The translations under genes and the position numbers were made by a program. Shown in pieces: positions 36,760-46,434 of a stretch of 64,000 nt of DNA; positions within the stretch are counted from its first letter, which is position 1; each line of letters starts with the position of its first letter. Location of the stretch: contig NZ_CP157874.1 of assembly GCF_040214835.1 (NCBI RefSeq), positions 4,676,501 to 4,740,500 of the forward strand, read 5' to 3'. A model generated the notes under the pieces. That model was given only the letters and a program-made list of their open reading frames with translations. It was not told the DNA's origin and made no database searches. The stretch comes from Pseudomonas asiatica. Lineage in GTDB: Bacteria; Pseudomonadota; Gammaproteobacteria; Pseudomonadales; Pseudomonadaceae.

Positions 36760-36853
36760 GGCCTCTTCTCGGGCACGCCCGCTCCCACAGGTACTGCACT
36801 GAATTCAAGGGCAGTGTGATTCCTGTGGGAGCGGGCGTGCCCGCGAAGGGGCC
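36760..36853. repeat. REP pair (inverted)
   Basis: Arms with GGGCACGCCCGCTCCCACAG and its complement, located between the divergent glpQ and DUF4917 genes, an unusual upstream position where it could interfere with promoters. Confidence 0.86.
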
Positions 36854-36954
36854 GGCATTGCCGACACAAGGCCCTTGCCTGGATACAACCCTCGCACACC
36901 TTGCATGACATGCTAAAGTCGCCCCCGTTCCCGCTCCACCCAACGGACCCCAGC

Positions 36955-37965
36955 ATGCCCGCACTAGACGCTACCCTCACCCCCTGGCCGGAACTCGCCG
37001 CCCGCCACCCTTGCGACGCCCTGCTGCTGGGCAACGGCGCCAGCCGCGTGCTGTGGAAGCCGTTCGGCTACTTCTCGCTGTTCGAGGAAGCGCAACGTGC
37101 CGGCCGCAAGAAAGGCCTGGCCGTGAGCGACCAGGCACTGTTCAAGTCGCTGGGTACGGAACTGTTCGAGCCGGTGCTCAGCGCCCTCAACACCACCGTG
37201 CGCACCAACGCCGCGCTGGCCATCAACTCCACCGCGCCGCTGAACCGCTACTACTCGATCAAGGAAGCGCTGATACACGCCGTACGCACGGTGCACCTGC
37301 CGTGGCCACTCATGCCGGCCACGACCCTGGCAACCCTCAACCAGGCCCTGCGCGGCTACCGCAGCGTCTACACCAGCAACTACGACCTGCTGCTACCGTG
37401 GGCCGTGCAACACGCCCCGCACGGCTTCGCCGAACTGTTCGACGAGCAAGGCTTCTTCGACGTGCGCCGCACCAACGGCGAAGGCACGCGGGTGCTGCAT
37501 CTGCATGGCGGCCTGCACCTGCTCAAGCTGCCCGACGGCACCACCCGCCAACGCAGCGCCGACAGCGCCGAACTGCTCGATGGTTTTGCCGTGAACATCC
37601 CGGGCGAAGTGCCGCTGTTCATCAACGAAGACCGCAGCGACGAGAAACTGCGCGCCATCCGCAACTCTGACTACCTGGGCTGGTGCCTGGGGCAACTGGC
37701 GCGGGAAAGCCAGGGGCTATGCCTGTTCGGGCTGCACCTGGACAGCTGTGACCAGCATCTGCTCGAAGCCATCCGACAGGCCCGACCGATGCATCTGTCG
37801 ATTGCCATAAGGCCGTTGAGCGAGGCATCGGTGATCAACCAGAAGCAGCATTTTGTCGACAGGTTCGGGGATATGCCCGGGACCGTGCTGCATTTCTTCG
37901 ATGCCAGTACGCATCCGTTGGGGCAAGCAGCGTTGGCTATTGAAGCACCGCTCACCCACAGGTGA
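36955..37965 (+). CDS. DUF4917 / SIR2-like protein
   Basis: A 336-residue soluble protein that I assign to DUF4917 from memory of the family. It carries the three motifs of SIR2-like NAD-binding folds in the right order: LLLGNGASRVLW near residue 22, VYTSNYDLLLPWA near residue 140, and VLHLHGGLHLLKL near residue 180. It stands alone between REP pairs. Function is unknown; related SIR2-like domains act as NADases in phage defence, but no partner gene is seen here. Confidence 0.78.
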   Translation: MPALDATLTPWPELAARHPCDALLLGNGASRVLWKPFGYFSLFEEAQRAGRKKGLAVSDQALFKSLGTELFEPVLSALNTTVRTNAALAINSTAPLNRYYSIKEALIHAVRTVHLPWPLMPATTLATLNQALRGYRSVYTSNYDLLLPWAVQHAPHGFAELFDEQGFFDVRRTNGEGTRVLHLHGGLHLLKLPDGTTRQRSADSAELLDGFAVNIPGEVPLFINEDRSDEKLRAIRNSDYLGWCLGQLARESQGLCLFGLHLDSCDQHLLEAIRQARPMHLSIAIRPLSEASVINQKQHFVDRFGDMPGTVLHFFDASTHPLGQAALAIEAPLTHR

Positions 37966-37978
37966 AGTGGACCAATTG

Positions 37979-38095
37979 GGGGCCGCTTTGCGGCCCATCG
38001 CCGGCAAGCCAGCTCCCACAGGGATCGCGCAACTCCTGATTCTGCGCGGTGCCTGTGGGAGCTGGCTTGCCTGCGATGGGCTGCGTAGCAGCCCC
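37979..38095. repeat. REP pair (inverted), CGCCGGCAAGCCAGCTCC type with end hairpins
   Basis: Arms carry ATCGCCGGCAAGCCAGCTCC and a near complement. Small hairpins GGGCCGC-GCGGCCC and GGGCTGC-GCAGCCC lie at the outer ends. It sits at the convergent junction of the DUF4917 gene and the end of the tad operon. Confidence 0.88.
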
Positions 38096-38116
38096 GTTTA
38101 CGCTATCTGTCAGGCA

Positions 38117-39160
38117 TCAGGGCGCCGACGCGGTTGTCACCTGCACGGCCGGGCCAACTGCAATCGGCTCGGGCATCGCTACATCGCCGCCCAGCTGGCG
38201 GATCTGCCGAATCTGCTGAACCCTGTTCAGGTTTTCCCAGGCGACGGGATAGTGCCCCGGCGACAACTCGATCGCGCTGCGGAAGAACTGCTCAGCCACA
38301 TCCAGCTTGCCTTCCACCAGGCAGACATAGCCGACATCATTGCTGGCCTCGGCACGCTTTTCGACCTGTTCGAAGGCAGACACCGCCTCCTCATAGCGCC
38401 CCATGCGAGCCAGCAGCAACCCATAGTTGCGCCAAAGCGGTTTGTAGGTGCCGTCGTAGCTCACACCACGCTTGTACCGGAGCTCGGCATCGGCCCATTG
38501 CCCGGCCATGTAGTAGGAATACCCCAGGCTGTTCTGCACCAACGCCGAACGCGGATCGATGAGCTCGGCCAGGCGGTAGTAGGTCTGCGCCTCGGCGAAG
38601 TTGTCGGCCAGATCCGCGAGCACCCCCAGCCCGTTATACGCCTTGAGCGGTGACTTGCTGTCGACCCTGAGCGCAGCCGCCCCTGTCTGGGTGTTGGCCG
38701 CGTCCCTGGCGAAGCGTTTCTGATCCACGGCAACTGCCTTCAACAGCATCACCTTGGCCTGCTCATGTTTACGCATGGACAGGTTCAGCAGGCCCATTTC
38801 CGTCAAGGCATCGGGGTTTTCAGGTGCCTTGCTCAGTACCTCGGTGAAGGCCATCTCGGCAAGCTGGTTATTGCCCCGTTCGCGGTGGATACGACCAACC
38901 CAGACCAGGGCCTCATAACGTTCGGGCGCCAGCTCGAGGACGCGCAGGTACTGGTACAGCGCCTGGTCCAGGTCACCGGCCTGGTAAGCCATAGCAGCCA
39001 TCTGCATCGCCTGGTCGGGCGAGTTGCTCTGCGACTGCACCTGATAGAGCACCGAATTGCCAGCGGAGTAGACAGAACGCACCCCATTCAAGTCTGGCCC
39101 AGTGCTCTGGCAACCCGAGAGCACGGCTATCATGGTCAACAGCAAGCTGATCCTGTTCAT
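38117..39160 (-). CDS. tadD: Tad pilus TPR lipoprotein TadD
   Basis: A 347-residue lipoprotein (lipobox VLSGC) with successive tetratricopeptide repeats from about residue 50 to 290, for example AYQAGDLDQALYQYLRVLEL and YEALVWVGRIHRERGNNQLA. TadD is a pilotin-like helper for the Tad secretin. It is the last gene of the tad series and starts 1 bp after tadC ends. Confidence 0.92.
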   Translation of the reverse strand: MNRISLLLTMIAVLSGCQSTGPDLNGVRSVYSAGNSVLYQVQSQSNSPDQAMQMAAMAYQAGDLDQALYQYLRVLELAPERYEALVWVGRIHRERGNNQLAEMAFTEVLSKAPENPDALTEMGLLNLSMRKHEQAKVMLLKAVAVDQKRFARDAANTQTGAAALRVDSKSPLKAYNGLGVLADLADNFAEAQTYYRLAELIDPRSALVQNSLGYSYYMAGQWADAELRYKRGVSYDGTYKPLWRNYGLLLARMGRYEEAVSAFEQVEKRAEASNDVGYVCLVEGKLDVAEQFFRSAIELSPGHYPVAWENLNRVQQIRQIRQLGGDVAMPEPIAVGPAVQVTTASAP

Positions 39161-39161
39161 G

Positions 39162-40130
39162 TCATGGATTCCCGAACGTTTTAAGTATCCCGATGATCAC
39201 CGGGCCGATGGCAACCAGAAAAAAGCTTGGCCACAGACAGAAAATTAGCGGAAAAACCAGCTTTGTTCCGATTTTCGCGCCCATTTCCTCGGCGGCCTGC
39301 ATGCGCCGGTCACGAAACTCCTCGGCATAGATGCGCAAGGTGGCCGCTACGCTGGTACCGAAGCGGATGCTCTGGGCCAACAGGCTGACCAGACCCTGGA
39401 TGTCTTCCAGGCCGGTGCGGTCCGCCAGTTGTCTGAGCGCTTCGGTACTGGAAATGCCGGCGCGGATCTGTGCATTGACCAAGGCCAGTTCCTCGGCCAG
39501 CTCGGCCTGGCTGACCGACATTTCTTCAGCCACCCGCTCGATGGCCTGGGGCAACGCTAGGCCCGACTCCACGCAAACCACCATCAGGTCCAGGGCATCA
39601 GGGAAGGCTGCACGCAACCGACCTTGCCGAGCATTCTTTCGCTTGTCGACATAGATTGCCGGCAGAAGCCATCCGACGGCCGCTCCCATGGCCACCAATC
39701 CCATGCCCATCATCAGGGAAAGGTTTGGAACCAGTGGCAGTACCAACAGCGAGACGCCTACCAGCAGCAACGGCAACAGCAAACGCACCGCCCAATACAC
39801 CTGTACCGCCGACGCCGAACCATAACCCGCGTGGGTCAACAGGGTTCGAGTAGCCGACACCTGCCCATCCGTAGACGGGGTAACGCGCCGACCAACCCGC
39901 TCCAGTAGAAGCTGAAGGTTGCCTGGCGCCTCTCGCCCGGCCGCAGCGCTGGAGTGATCACGCTTGATCAGTGCAAGACGACGCTGCAGTGGGCTCTGCA
40001 AACCCTGCACCAGTAACGTCACAGTGATAACGGCAATGACCGTGCTTACCCCGATCGCACCGACGATCAGCAAGCGTGCCAATGCCTCGTTGTCCGTCAC
40101 CCCACTCAATAAACCGAGCAAATAGTCCAT
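39162..40130 (-). CDS. tadC: Tad inner-membrane platform protein TadC
   Basis: A T2SS F-domain protein of about 322 residues with C-terminal membrane segments. The F-domain shows AFPDALDLMVVCVESGLALP and LAQSIRFGTSVAATLRIYAE, and ends with LVFPLIFCLWPSFFLVAIGP. The ATG at 40130 is preceded by GGGGGCG at good spacing; an ATG at 40145 is an alternative. With TadB it forms the membrane platform of the pilus motor. Confidence 0.93.
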   Translation of the reverse strand: MDYLLGLLSGVTDNEALARLLIVGAIGVSTVIAVITVTLLVQGLQSPLQRRLALIKRDHSSAAAGREAPGNLQLLLERVGRRVTPSTDGQVSATRTLLTHAGYGSASAVQVYWAVRLLLPLLLVGVSLLVLPLVPNLSLMMGMGLVAMGAAVGWLLPAIYVDKRKNARQGRLRAAFPDALDLMVVCVESGLALPQAIERVAEEMSVSQAELAEELALVNAQIRAGISSTEALRQLADRTGLEDIQGLVSLLAQSIRFGTSVAATLRIYAEEFRDRRMQAAEEMGAKIGTKLVFPLIFCLWPSFFLVAIGPVIIGILKTFGNP

Positions 40131-40156
40131 GACCGACGCCCCCATGCGAGAACTGC

Positions 40157-41143
40157 CTAAATCTGGATACGGATAATCTTACGAATCCAGAAAATCCCCA
40201 CCAACATGGAGCCAAAAGCCCCCATGACCAACTTTTGCCCAGTAGGATCCTTGATCAGCATCGTCAGATAATTTGGGCTCGTGATAATGATCGCTGCCGC
40301 CAGCAGGAAGGGAATGGCCACCAGCACCCAAGCCGACATACGCCCTTCGGCCGACATTGTCTTGATCTTGCGCTGAAAGCGGAAACGCCCGCGTATCAAA
40401 TTGCTCAAGCGCTCCAGTACCTCTGTCAGGTTGCCGCCAGTCTCACGGTGAATAAGGATCGAGGTGACCAGCATCATCACTGTCATGCTTGGCATCCGCT
40501 CTAGCAGGCCAAGCATGGCCCGGCGCACATCATTACCGTAGTTGATATCGGCGAAGGTCAGGCCAAACTCATGCGCCACCGGCCCCTTGTGCTCATCTGC
40601 CACCAGACGCAGGGTTTCATTAAAAGGGTGCCCGGCGCGCAATGCCCGGCACATAGCTTCCAGCGCATCCGGCAAGCCCTCTTCAAACTTGGCGAAACGC
40701 TTGCCACGGTCACGGGTAATTTTCAGCAGCGGCAGCCAGAACGCCACGAACGCTGCCGCCAGCGCCAGCCACCAGTAAGGAAAGAACATCCAAGCCAGCA
40801 TCCCGGCAGCAGCTGCCAGCGCCAACCCCAGCAGTAGTACCCGATAGGCCCGGTACTCATGCCCGGCCTGCTCGATCATTTGAGTCAGCGTCGCCATGAA
40901 GGGCAATTGCTCGAGCCGCGCCTCCAGCGGCGACAGGCGTGTCAGGTATTTCTGCCGCAGCACGGTCTGCATGTTCGGCAGATGACTTGCCCGCTCCAGG
41001 AGCACAAGTCGACTGCGGATACGCTTGCGTACCTTGCCCGCCTCGCCGAACACTGGCACTGCCAATCCTTGGCTGAGGAGAAACACGGCAACGAACACCA
41101 TGCCAAGAAACATCAGGATGAATTCACCGGGTATCTGGCTCAT
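40157..41143 (-). CDS. tadB: Tad inner-membrane platform protein TadB
   Basis: A 328-residue T2SS F-domain protein. Key segments are [20 protein letters not shown] and [20 protein letters not shown], with membrane segments near 10-30, 105-145 and at the C-terminus. Its start overlaps the tadA stop by 4 bp (ATGA), which supports the 41143 start over an in-frame codon 21 bp upstream. Confidence 0.94.
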   Translation of the reverse strand: MSQIPGEFILMFLGMVFVAVFLLSQGLAVPVFGEAGKVRKRIRSRLVLLERASHLPNMQTVLRQKYLTRLSPLEARLEQLPFMATLTQMIEQAGHEYRAYRVLLLGLALAAAAGMLAWMFFPYWWLALAAAFVAFWLPLLKITRDRGKRFAKFEEGLPDALEAMCRALRAGHPFNETLRLVADEHKGPVAHEFGLTFADINYGNDVRRAMLGLLERMPSMTVMMLVTSILIHRETGGNLTEVLERLSNLIRGRFRFQRKIKTMSAEGRMSAWVLVAIPFLLAAAIIITSPNYLTMLIKDPTGQKLVMGAFGSMLVGIFWIRKIIRIQI

Positions 41144-42582
41144 GGCTGACGAGCCTCCATCCATTCAGGCCTGAACATCGTCAGCGGCAACTCGATCCCG
41201 CGCTTGGCCAAGGAATCGCGAAACGCTGGGACCATGCCGCTTGGCCGGAAGTCACCTAGCACCTGGCCCTGCTCGCCCACACCATTGCGGACAAAAGAGA
41301 AGATCTCGGTCATGGTGATGATTTCACCCTCCATGCCGTTGATCTCCTGCACGCTTACCAACCGTCGCTTCCCGTCTTCCTGCCGCTCCAGCTGGATCAC
41401 CACATCGATGGCCGATGCGATCTGTTGACGCATGGCCTTGATCGGGAACGTGGCACCAGACATCAAAACCATGTTCTCGACCCGGCCCAACGCATCGCGC
41501 GCGGTATTGGCGTGGATCGTGGTCAGCGAGCCATCGTGGCCGGTGTTCATCGCCGTCAGCATGTCCAGCGCCTCGGCGCCGCGCACCTCACCGATCACGA
41601 TACGGTCCGGGCGCATCCGCAGGCTGTTGCGCACCAGCTCACGCTGGCCCACCTCGCCACGTCCCTCGATGTTCGCCGGCCGTGTTTCCAGGCGCACCAC
41701 ATGTGGCTGCTGCAGTTGCAGCTCGGCTGAGTCCTCGATGGTGACGATGCGCTCGTTGTGGGGAATGAAACTGGACAGCACATTGAGCATGGTGGTCTTG
41801 CCGCAGCCGGTGCCGCCGGAGATCAGCACGTTCAGCCGCCCCCGCACGATCGCCTTGAGCAGCAAGGCGATGGCCGGGGTCAGGGCGCCCGCCTGGATCA
41901 GGCTGTCGACATTGAGCAGGTCCACCGCAAAGCGGCGGATCGAGATACTTGGCCCGTCGATGGCCAGCGGCGGGATGATCGCATTGACCCGTGAACCATC
42001 CTTGAGCCGTGCGTCGACCAACGGCGAAGACTCGTCGATACGCCGGCCGAGGCTGGAAACAATGCGGTCGATGATATTCAGCAGGTGCTGATCATCGCGA
42101 AAACGCACATCGGTGCGCTGCAACTTGCCGAACCGTTCGACGTATACCGAGTCATGGCCGTTGACCAGAATGTCGGACACCGTATGGTCGGCCAGCAGCG
42201 GCTCCAACGGGCCAAGGCCAAGCACTTCGTCGGTGATCTGCTTGATGATCAACTGGCGGCTGGCAGAGCTCACCGGCGCCGAATGCTCATCGAGCAGACG
42301 CTGGCAGATATCGCGGATCTGCCGCACGGCCTCGGCCTGCTCGAGCGAATCGAGCAAGGACAGGTCCATGACCTTGAGCAGTTGCTGATAGGTCTTCTCC
42401 CGCCACTCGGCTTCCACCGATGTGACCTGGCTTTTCGTTTCAAACAGGACATCCGGTGCCGAATGTTCCCACGCCATCAGCGCCTCTGCCGGGTCCTTCG
42501 CGCCTCCACCCTGCTTCGACGGCGTCGATGCCTCGGGGGTGGCTGCCTGTTTGCGCAAACGGTTACGGAAATCGCTAAGCAT
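41140..42582 (-). CDS. tadA: Tad pilus ATPase TadA (CpaF)
   Basis: A 480-residue secretion ATPase that powers Flp pilus assembly. The Walker A motif is [11 protein letters not shown] (about residues 254-264). The Asp box [14 protein letters not shown] and Walker B region [20 protein letters not shown] follow, with a His box in [19 protein letters not shown]. The N-terminal region (1-110) is the CpaF-type extension. It lies 3 bp after tadZ. Confidence 0.97.
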   Translation of the reverse strand: MLSDFRNRLRKQAATPEASTPSKQGGGAKDPAEALMAWEHSAPDVLFETKSQVTSVEAEWREKTYQQLLKVMDLSLLDSLEQAEAVRQIRDICQRLLDEHSAPVSSASRQLIIKQITDEVLGLGPLEPLLADHTVSDILVNGHDSVYVERFGKLQRTDVRFRDDQHLLNIIDRIVSSLGRRIDESSPLVDARLKDGSRVNAIIPPLAIDGPSISIRRFAVDLLNVDSLIQAGALTPAIALLLKAIVRGRLNVLISGGTGCGKTTMLNVLSSFIPHNERIVTIEDSAELQLQQPHVVRLETRPANIEGRGEVGQRELVRNSLRMRPDRIVIGEVRGAEALDMLTAMNTGHDGSLTTIHANTARDALGRVENMVLMSGATFPIKAMRQQIASAIDVVIQLERQEDGKRRLVSVQEINGMEGEIITMTEIFSFVRNGVGEQGQVLGDFRPSGMVPAFRDSLAKRGIELPLTMFRPEWMEARQP

Positions 42583-42585
42583 GGT

Positions 42586-43803
42586 TCACCCCCGAAAAAC
42601 ACGCTTGAAGGCGCGTTTGAACAGCCCGTTTTCAGTGTCCACCTGCTTGCCAACCAATTCCTCGGCCAGCCCACGCAGCGCCTGGGTGATCGCGGAGCGA
42701 GGTGCTTGCAGACCTAATGGCACACCTGTGTTCTGGCTCTGGTTGATGACGCTGAAGTCATTCGGCAGTTTCACGATATTGGTGCAGCGCAGCGCCTCGC
42801 CAATATCCTTGAGGCTGACCGGTGCTGCCTTGTCGTAGCGGTTGACCACCACCTCCAGCTGATTGCCGCGTACGCCCAGGTCATCGCGCAGAATGCGCGC
42901 CAGGGAACTGGCGTCGCGCAGGTGGTTGACACTCTGCTGCACCACGACGTACACCCGGTCGGCCTGCTCCAGCACCGAAGCGGTGATGTGATCGATCTGC
43001 CGCGGCAAGTCCGTCACCACCCAGTCATAGTTGGCCCGCGCCAGCTGCAGCAGCGCATCGAGCTGTTCGGCCTGGACATCCTGCGGCAGGCACAGCTCAT
43101 TGGCGCGGCTGCCAAGCACATGCAAGGACGGGCTGAAATGGCTGCAGAAGCCGCGCAGTGCAACACCATCCATTTCTTTTATCTGCTGCAACACGTCCAG
43201 TTGGCTGTGCGACTGCGCCACATCCAGATGATGCGACACGCTGCCAAACTGCAGGTCCAGGTCAAGCAACAGGGCGTTGCCCTTGAGGCTGAGCTGATGC
43301 GCCAGGTTGCAGGCCAGCACAGTGCCGCCGGAGCCCCCCTTGGCATTCATCACCGCGACCAGTTTGCCTGTTGCCGTGCTGTTGGTCTGGGTTTCCATGA
43401 CCATACGGTTCAAGGCAGCGATAAGCTCCGTGGCAACGATAGGCTCTGGCAGAAAATCGCGCGCACCGGCCTGCATCGCCAGGCGCATGCCTTCCCGATC
43501 GTCCAGCAGGCCACACACCAACAGCGGCGGGCGCTCATGTGCCGGGCGTTGCAACAGGGCCGCCAGCTCCTCACGCCACAGCTGGCCAACGCGCAGCAGC
43601 AAGAAATCGGGCATCCGGTCCAGCCCGTACAGAGGGTCGCAATGCCCATTGCTCACCTGGCGAACATTCACCTCCAGACCCGAGATGCGCTGACAGATTT
43701 CTTGCAACTGACGCAAGGCCAAGGCGTCCGAGCTGCTGATCAACAGACGCATCCCGGGCTTGATGGAGGTTGCGGATACAGAAGATTCCCTAAGATTCAG
43801 CAT
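42586..43803 (-). CDS. tadZ: Tad localisation protein TadZ (CpaE-like)
   Basis: A 405-residue protein with an N-terminal receiver-like domain (about 17-135) and a C-terminal ParA/MinD-type ATPase domain. The deviant Walker A reads MNAKGGSGGTVLACNLA: K155 is kept, but the lysine of the normal GK[ST] is replaced by Gly. TadZ positions the Tad machine at the cell pole. The gene overlaps the upstream TadE-like gene by 7 bp. Confidence 0.92.
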   Translation of the reverse strand: MLNLRESSVSATSIKPGMRLLISSSDALALRQLQEICQRISGLEVNVRQVSNGHCDPLYGLDRMPDFLLLRVGQLWREELAALLQRPAHERPPLLVCGLLDDREGMRLAMQAGARDFLPEPIVATELIAALNRMVMETQTNSTATGKLVAVMNAKGGSGGTVLACNLAHQLSLKGNALLLDLDLQFGSVSHHLDVAQSHSQLDVLQQIKEMDGVALRGFCSHFSPSLHVLGSRANELCLPQDVQAEQLDALLQLARANYDWVVTDLPRQIDHITASVLEQADRVYVVVQQSVNHLRDASSLARILRDDLGVRGNQLEVVVNRYDKAAPVSLKDIGEALRCTNIVKLPNDFSVINQSQNTGVPLGLQAPRSAITQALRGLAEELVGKQVDTENGLFKRAFKRVFRG

Positions 43804-44300
43804 GGCGTGATCTCCGGTACGACACCCGCCCCGGTATGACGCCCGAGGCTCTCGCGAGGTAAGGTCGCCTTGAATACTGGCAAGGTAATGGGCACGCCAA
43901 ACCCTGGAATAAACAGGCTGAATTGAAAGTTCTGCAGCGTCAGTTGCACATAGCGGACAGCGGCAAACCCGGTGGCGCTCACCAGATCACCGGGGTTGGC
44001 GACCTGTGCACCGTTCTTGTCCAGGTAACGCAGAGTCAGGTCCGAGGTGTCCAGACCGGCCAGCAGGCTGCTGGCACCACTGTCGCCCGCAGTGTTGAAT
44101 ATCGCCCGGCGCAGCACCACCGGATCGCTGATATTGCACACCGCCGCCAGACGTGCACCACGCCGAACGGACTCATTCAGCACGTTCACGGTGTAGTACA
44201 GCCGGCCTATTTCCAGCACCCCGAACAGCAGCGTGAACATCAACGCACTGACGATGGCGAACTCCACCACGTAAACGCCCTGCATGCCTCTGCGCTTCAT
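43797..44300 (-). CDS. TadE-like minor pseudopilin (second copy, TadF position)
   Basis: A 167-residue protein whose N-terminus MKRRGMQGVYVVEFAIVSAL shows a basic leader, then a hydrophobic helix with the conserved Glu five residues after the candidate cleavage point. This is the TadE/TadF minor-pilin pattern. The start at 44300 overlaps the upstream stop (TGATG); longer upstream readings are out of context. The C-terminus overlaps tadZ. Confidence 0.88.
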   Translation of the reverse strand: MKRRGMQGVYVVEFAIVSALMFTLLFGVLEIGRLYYTVNVLNESVRRGARLAAVCNISDPVVLRRAIFNTAGDSGASSLLAGLDTSDLTLRYLDKNGAQVANPGDLVSATGFAAVRYVQLTLQNFQFSLFIPGFGVPITLPVFKATLPRESLGRHTGAGVVPEITPC

Positions 44301-44770
44301 CACAGTGCCCTCATCACGGTGGTGGCGACCAACGGGAAGTTCAGTGCCGTGCCGTTGCCGATAAACGCCGGAATACCGCTGGCTATCAGCGGGGAAAAGA
44401 CCGCGCTGATGGTCACCTGCACGTGGTCGTTGGTGCCCGCCACCTTGGCCACCTGCACGGTGGTATTGGCCGGCATCCCGGTCAGGCTGCAGGGCGGCGC
44501 GGAAGGTGCACCGTACACCGCCACTTTCTTGGTCATGCACTCGAGGTCGGCGCTCACCTCGACCTTGCCAAGGGTCGAGTTCCAGGCCTGGCTGGCGACA
44601 AAGCGCGCTGCATCCCGGCTGCCCTGCAGCAGGCTGTTGTACTGATAGAGCATGCGGCCAAATTCGCCAAAGGCCAGCAAGGTCAGGAGCAACAGTGGCA
44701 GAGTGATGGTGAACTCGACGATTGCCACCCCTTGCTGACGCTGCGCACGCTTGAGCCGATAAAGTTCCAT
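44300..44770 (-). CDS. tadE: TadE-like minor pseudopilin
   Basis: A 156-residue protein with N-terminus MELYRLKRAQRQQGVAIVEF followed by a hydrophobic helix (TITLPLLLLTLLAFGEFGRM), the TadE motif. Mature domain of about 120 residues with two cysteines. Likely processed by the locus prepilin peptidase. It starts 9 bp after the TadG-like gene. Confidence 0.9.
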   Translation of the reverse strand: MELYRLKRAQRQQGVAIVEFTITLPLLLLTLLAFGEFGRMLYQYNSLLQGSRDAARFVASQAWNSTLGKVEVSADLECMTKKVAVYGAPSAPPCSLTGMPANTTVQVAKVAGTNDHVQVTISAVFSPLIASGIPAFIGNGTALNFPLVATTVMRAL

Positions 44771-44779
44771 GACACGCTC

Positions 44780-46123
44780 CTAGGAGTCGGTGCTCGGTGT
44801 GCCACTGCCACTGATAAAGGTTTTGTACAGCTGGATGATCTGCGGGCCGGAATCGTCTTGCGGTGTAGGTCCTGGCACGCCGTCACCCTCGCATTGCTTG
44901 ACGAACTGGCCGAAGATCTGCGAATCCCCACCCGAGTTGTCGGCCGGCTGCACTACATAGAAGCAACCGAAACCGATGACTGGAATTGACGATGCCCCTG
45001 AGTTCTTGCCCGAGCAGTCCCCCACCACGATCTTCAGCATCCGCCGCTCAAAAACCCCGCTCGACTGGCACCCCGCCCCTCCACCTCCGACACATGCAGC
45101 TGTCTGAGCGGCATAGTCGTTGTAGTCGAACAGCGGCGTGCCGCCGGCCGAGAGGTTGCCATTATTCGAAGTGACAGGTTGGCCCTGGTGCTCCACCCGG
45201 TGAGGCGTGGTTTTGTCGTTGTACTTCATTTCCGGGTTGCTGTAGTTCGTCACCAGGTCAGGCGGATAGTCCGAACTACTAAGTGACCCGGAGTACTGAC
45301 CGAAGCGCGTGTTCAAGCCTTTGACCGATGGGCCAACCGTGTTGCCAGGCTTGGTGGCGACATTGTCACCGACATTGCGGCATACCGAACCGCCTCCGGC
45401 CATCAGGTCGCCAATGGTCTTGCCGCCAGAGCCAAAATCGAGCAACTGGAAGTTACCCGGACCAATCGGGTCGCTGTTCTTGGAAGCTGATTTCAAGACC
45501 TCCAGGTCACCAAAGCGATACCCCCAGAACATGCCGGCATCGGGGTTGTATTGAGCCGGGTTGCCACACACCAGCAGCGGCGCCAGATCACATGGGCTGG
45601 TCGGGCTCGGTCCGGCGGTGGCAATCGCCGTGACTTGCTTGGCTCCCACGCCACCGTCACCGAATGACTGGGCGAAACTCCAGAAAAAACCCGCCAGTGA
45701 ATAATTCGCTACCGAGACCCGCACATAGGTGGCATTGGCCGGCCCTGGGAAGGAGAAAGGCCCATAGACGTTGTCTGCCAGTTCCACCATCGCAAACCCG
45801 CCAGGGTTGCCGCCGATTGCCGTTGCCAGCTCCTGGTTGCCCAAAGCACTGGCATTTTTTTGCAGGGTAGAGAGCGCGGCATCACGTGCGGTAGTGGCAG
45901 CATTGCCAGCGCCCATTACCTGGCTCAGGGTTTTTGCGCCACTGAGGGCGGCGGCATCCACGGCATTCTGTAGTCGGGTCTTGTTCAACAACATGTGACC
46001 GCCATCGAGCACCAACGCGGCCATCATCAGTATCGCCAACAGGGCGATCACGATGATGACAGTTACTGCCCCCCGCTGTTGGCCTGGCGGCGCGGTGAAC
46101 ATCCGTTGAGTTCGAGGAGTCAT
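44780..46123 (-). CDS. tadG: TadG-like protein
   Basis: A 447-residue protein with the N-terminal Tad domain RGAVTVIIVIALLAILMMAA and the family segment KTRLQNAVDAAALSGAKTL. The rest is a large extracytoplasmic region, rich in Gly, Ser and Asn, with several cysteines (for example TAACVGGGGAGCQSSG). The ATG at 46123 has GAGGG at good spacing; a GTG two codons upstream is less likely. TadG is thought to anchor the pilus. Confidence 0.88.
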   Translation of the reverse strand: MTPRTQRMFTAPPGQQRGAVTVIIVIALLAILMMAALVLDGGHMLLNKTRLQNAVDAAALSGAKTLSQVMGAGNAATTARDAALSTLQKNASALGNQELATAIGGNPGGFAMVELADNVYGPFSFPGPANATYVRVSVANYSLAGFFWSFAQSFGDGGVGAKQVTAIATAGPSPTSPCDLAPLLVCGNPAQYNPDAGMFWGYRFGDLEVLKSASKNSDPIGPGNFQLLDFGSGGKTIGDLMAGGGSVCRNVGDNVATKPGNTVGPSVKGLNTRFGQYSGSLSSSDYPPDLVTNYSNPEMKYNDKTTPHRVEHQGQPVTSNNGNLSAGGTPLFDYNDYAAQTAACVGGGGAGCQSSGVFERRMLKIVVGDCSGKNSGASSIPVIGFGCFYVVQPADNSGGDSQIFGQFVKQCEGDGVPGPTPQDDSGPQIIQLYKTFISGSGTPSTDS

Positions 46124-46137
46124 GATCACGCCCTCAA

Positions 46138-46419
46138 TCAGCGAGTTGAATCAGTGACTTGGATCTGGATCGGCTGACCGACCTGCTGCGCATCGCCAGT
46201 CACCCCCCTATAACCATTGATCACCTTCTCCAGCAACGGCCCATCGGCGCCAGCAGCAGGCAGTTCAGTACCTGGATTGGCAGCCACCTGCTTGTCAGCA
46301 ATCTGCTGGTAGGTAGTCTGGTAGACGCTGTAGCCCAGCGGGCCAACGCGCCCTTCGTCGTACGACATGCAACCGGACAACCCCGACAGCAGCGCGCAAC
46401 ACACGATCATGGTTCTCAT
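46138..46419 (-). CDS. Small lipoprotein in the tad locus
   Basis: A 93-residue protein with signal peptide and lipobox (LSGLSGC), then a short mature region without a recognised domain. Spacing of 15 bp to rcpA and 14 bp to tadG places it in the operon. By position it might assist the RcpA secretin, as small lipoproteins do in other tad loci; this is inference. Confidence 0.82.
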   Translation of the reverse strand: MRTMIVCCALLSGLSGCMSYDEGRVGPLGYSVYQTTYQQIADKQVAANPGTELPAAGADGPLLEKVINGYRGVTGDAQQVGQPIQIQVTDSTR

Positions 46420-46434
46420 GCTGGTTCTCTCCGA

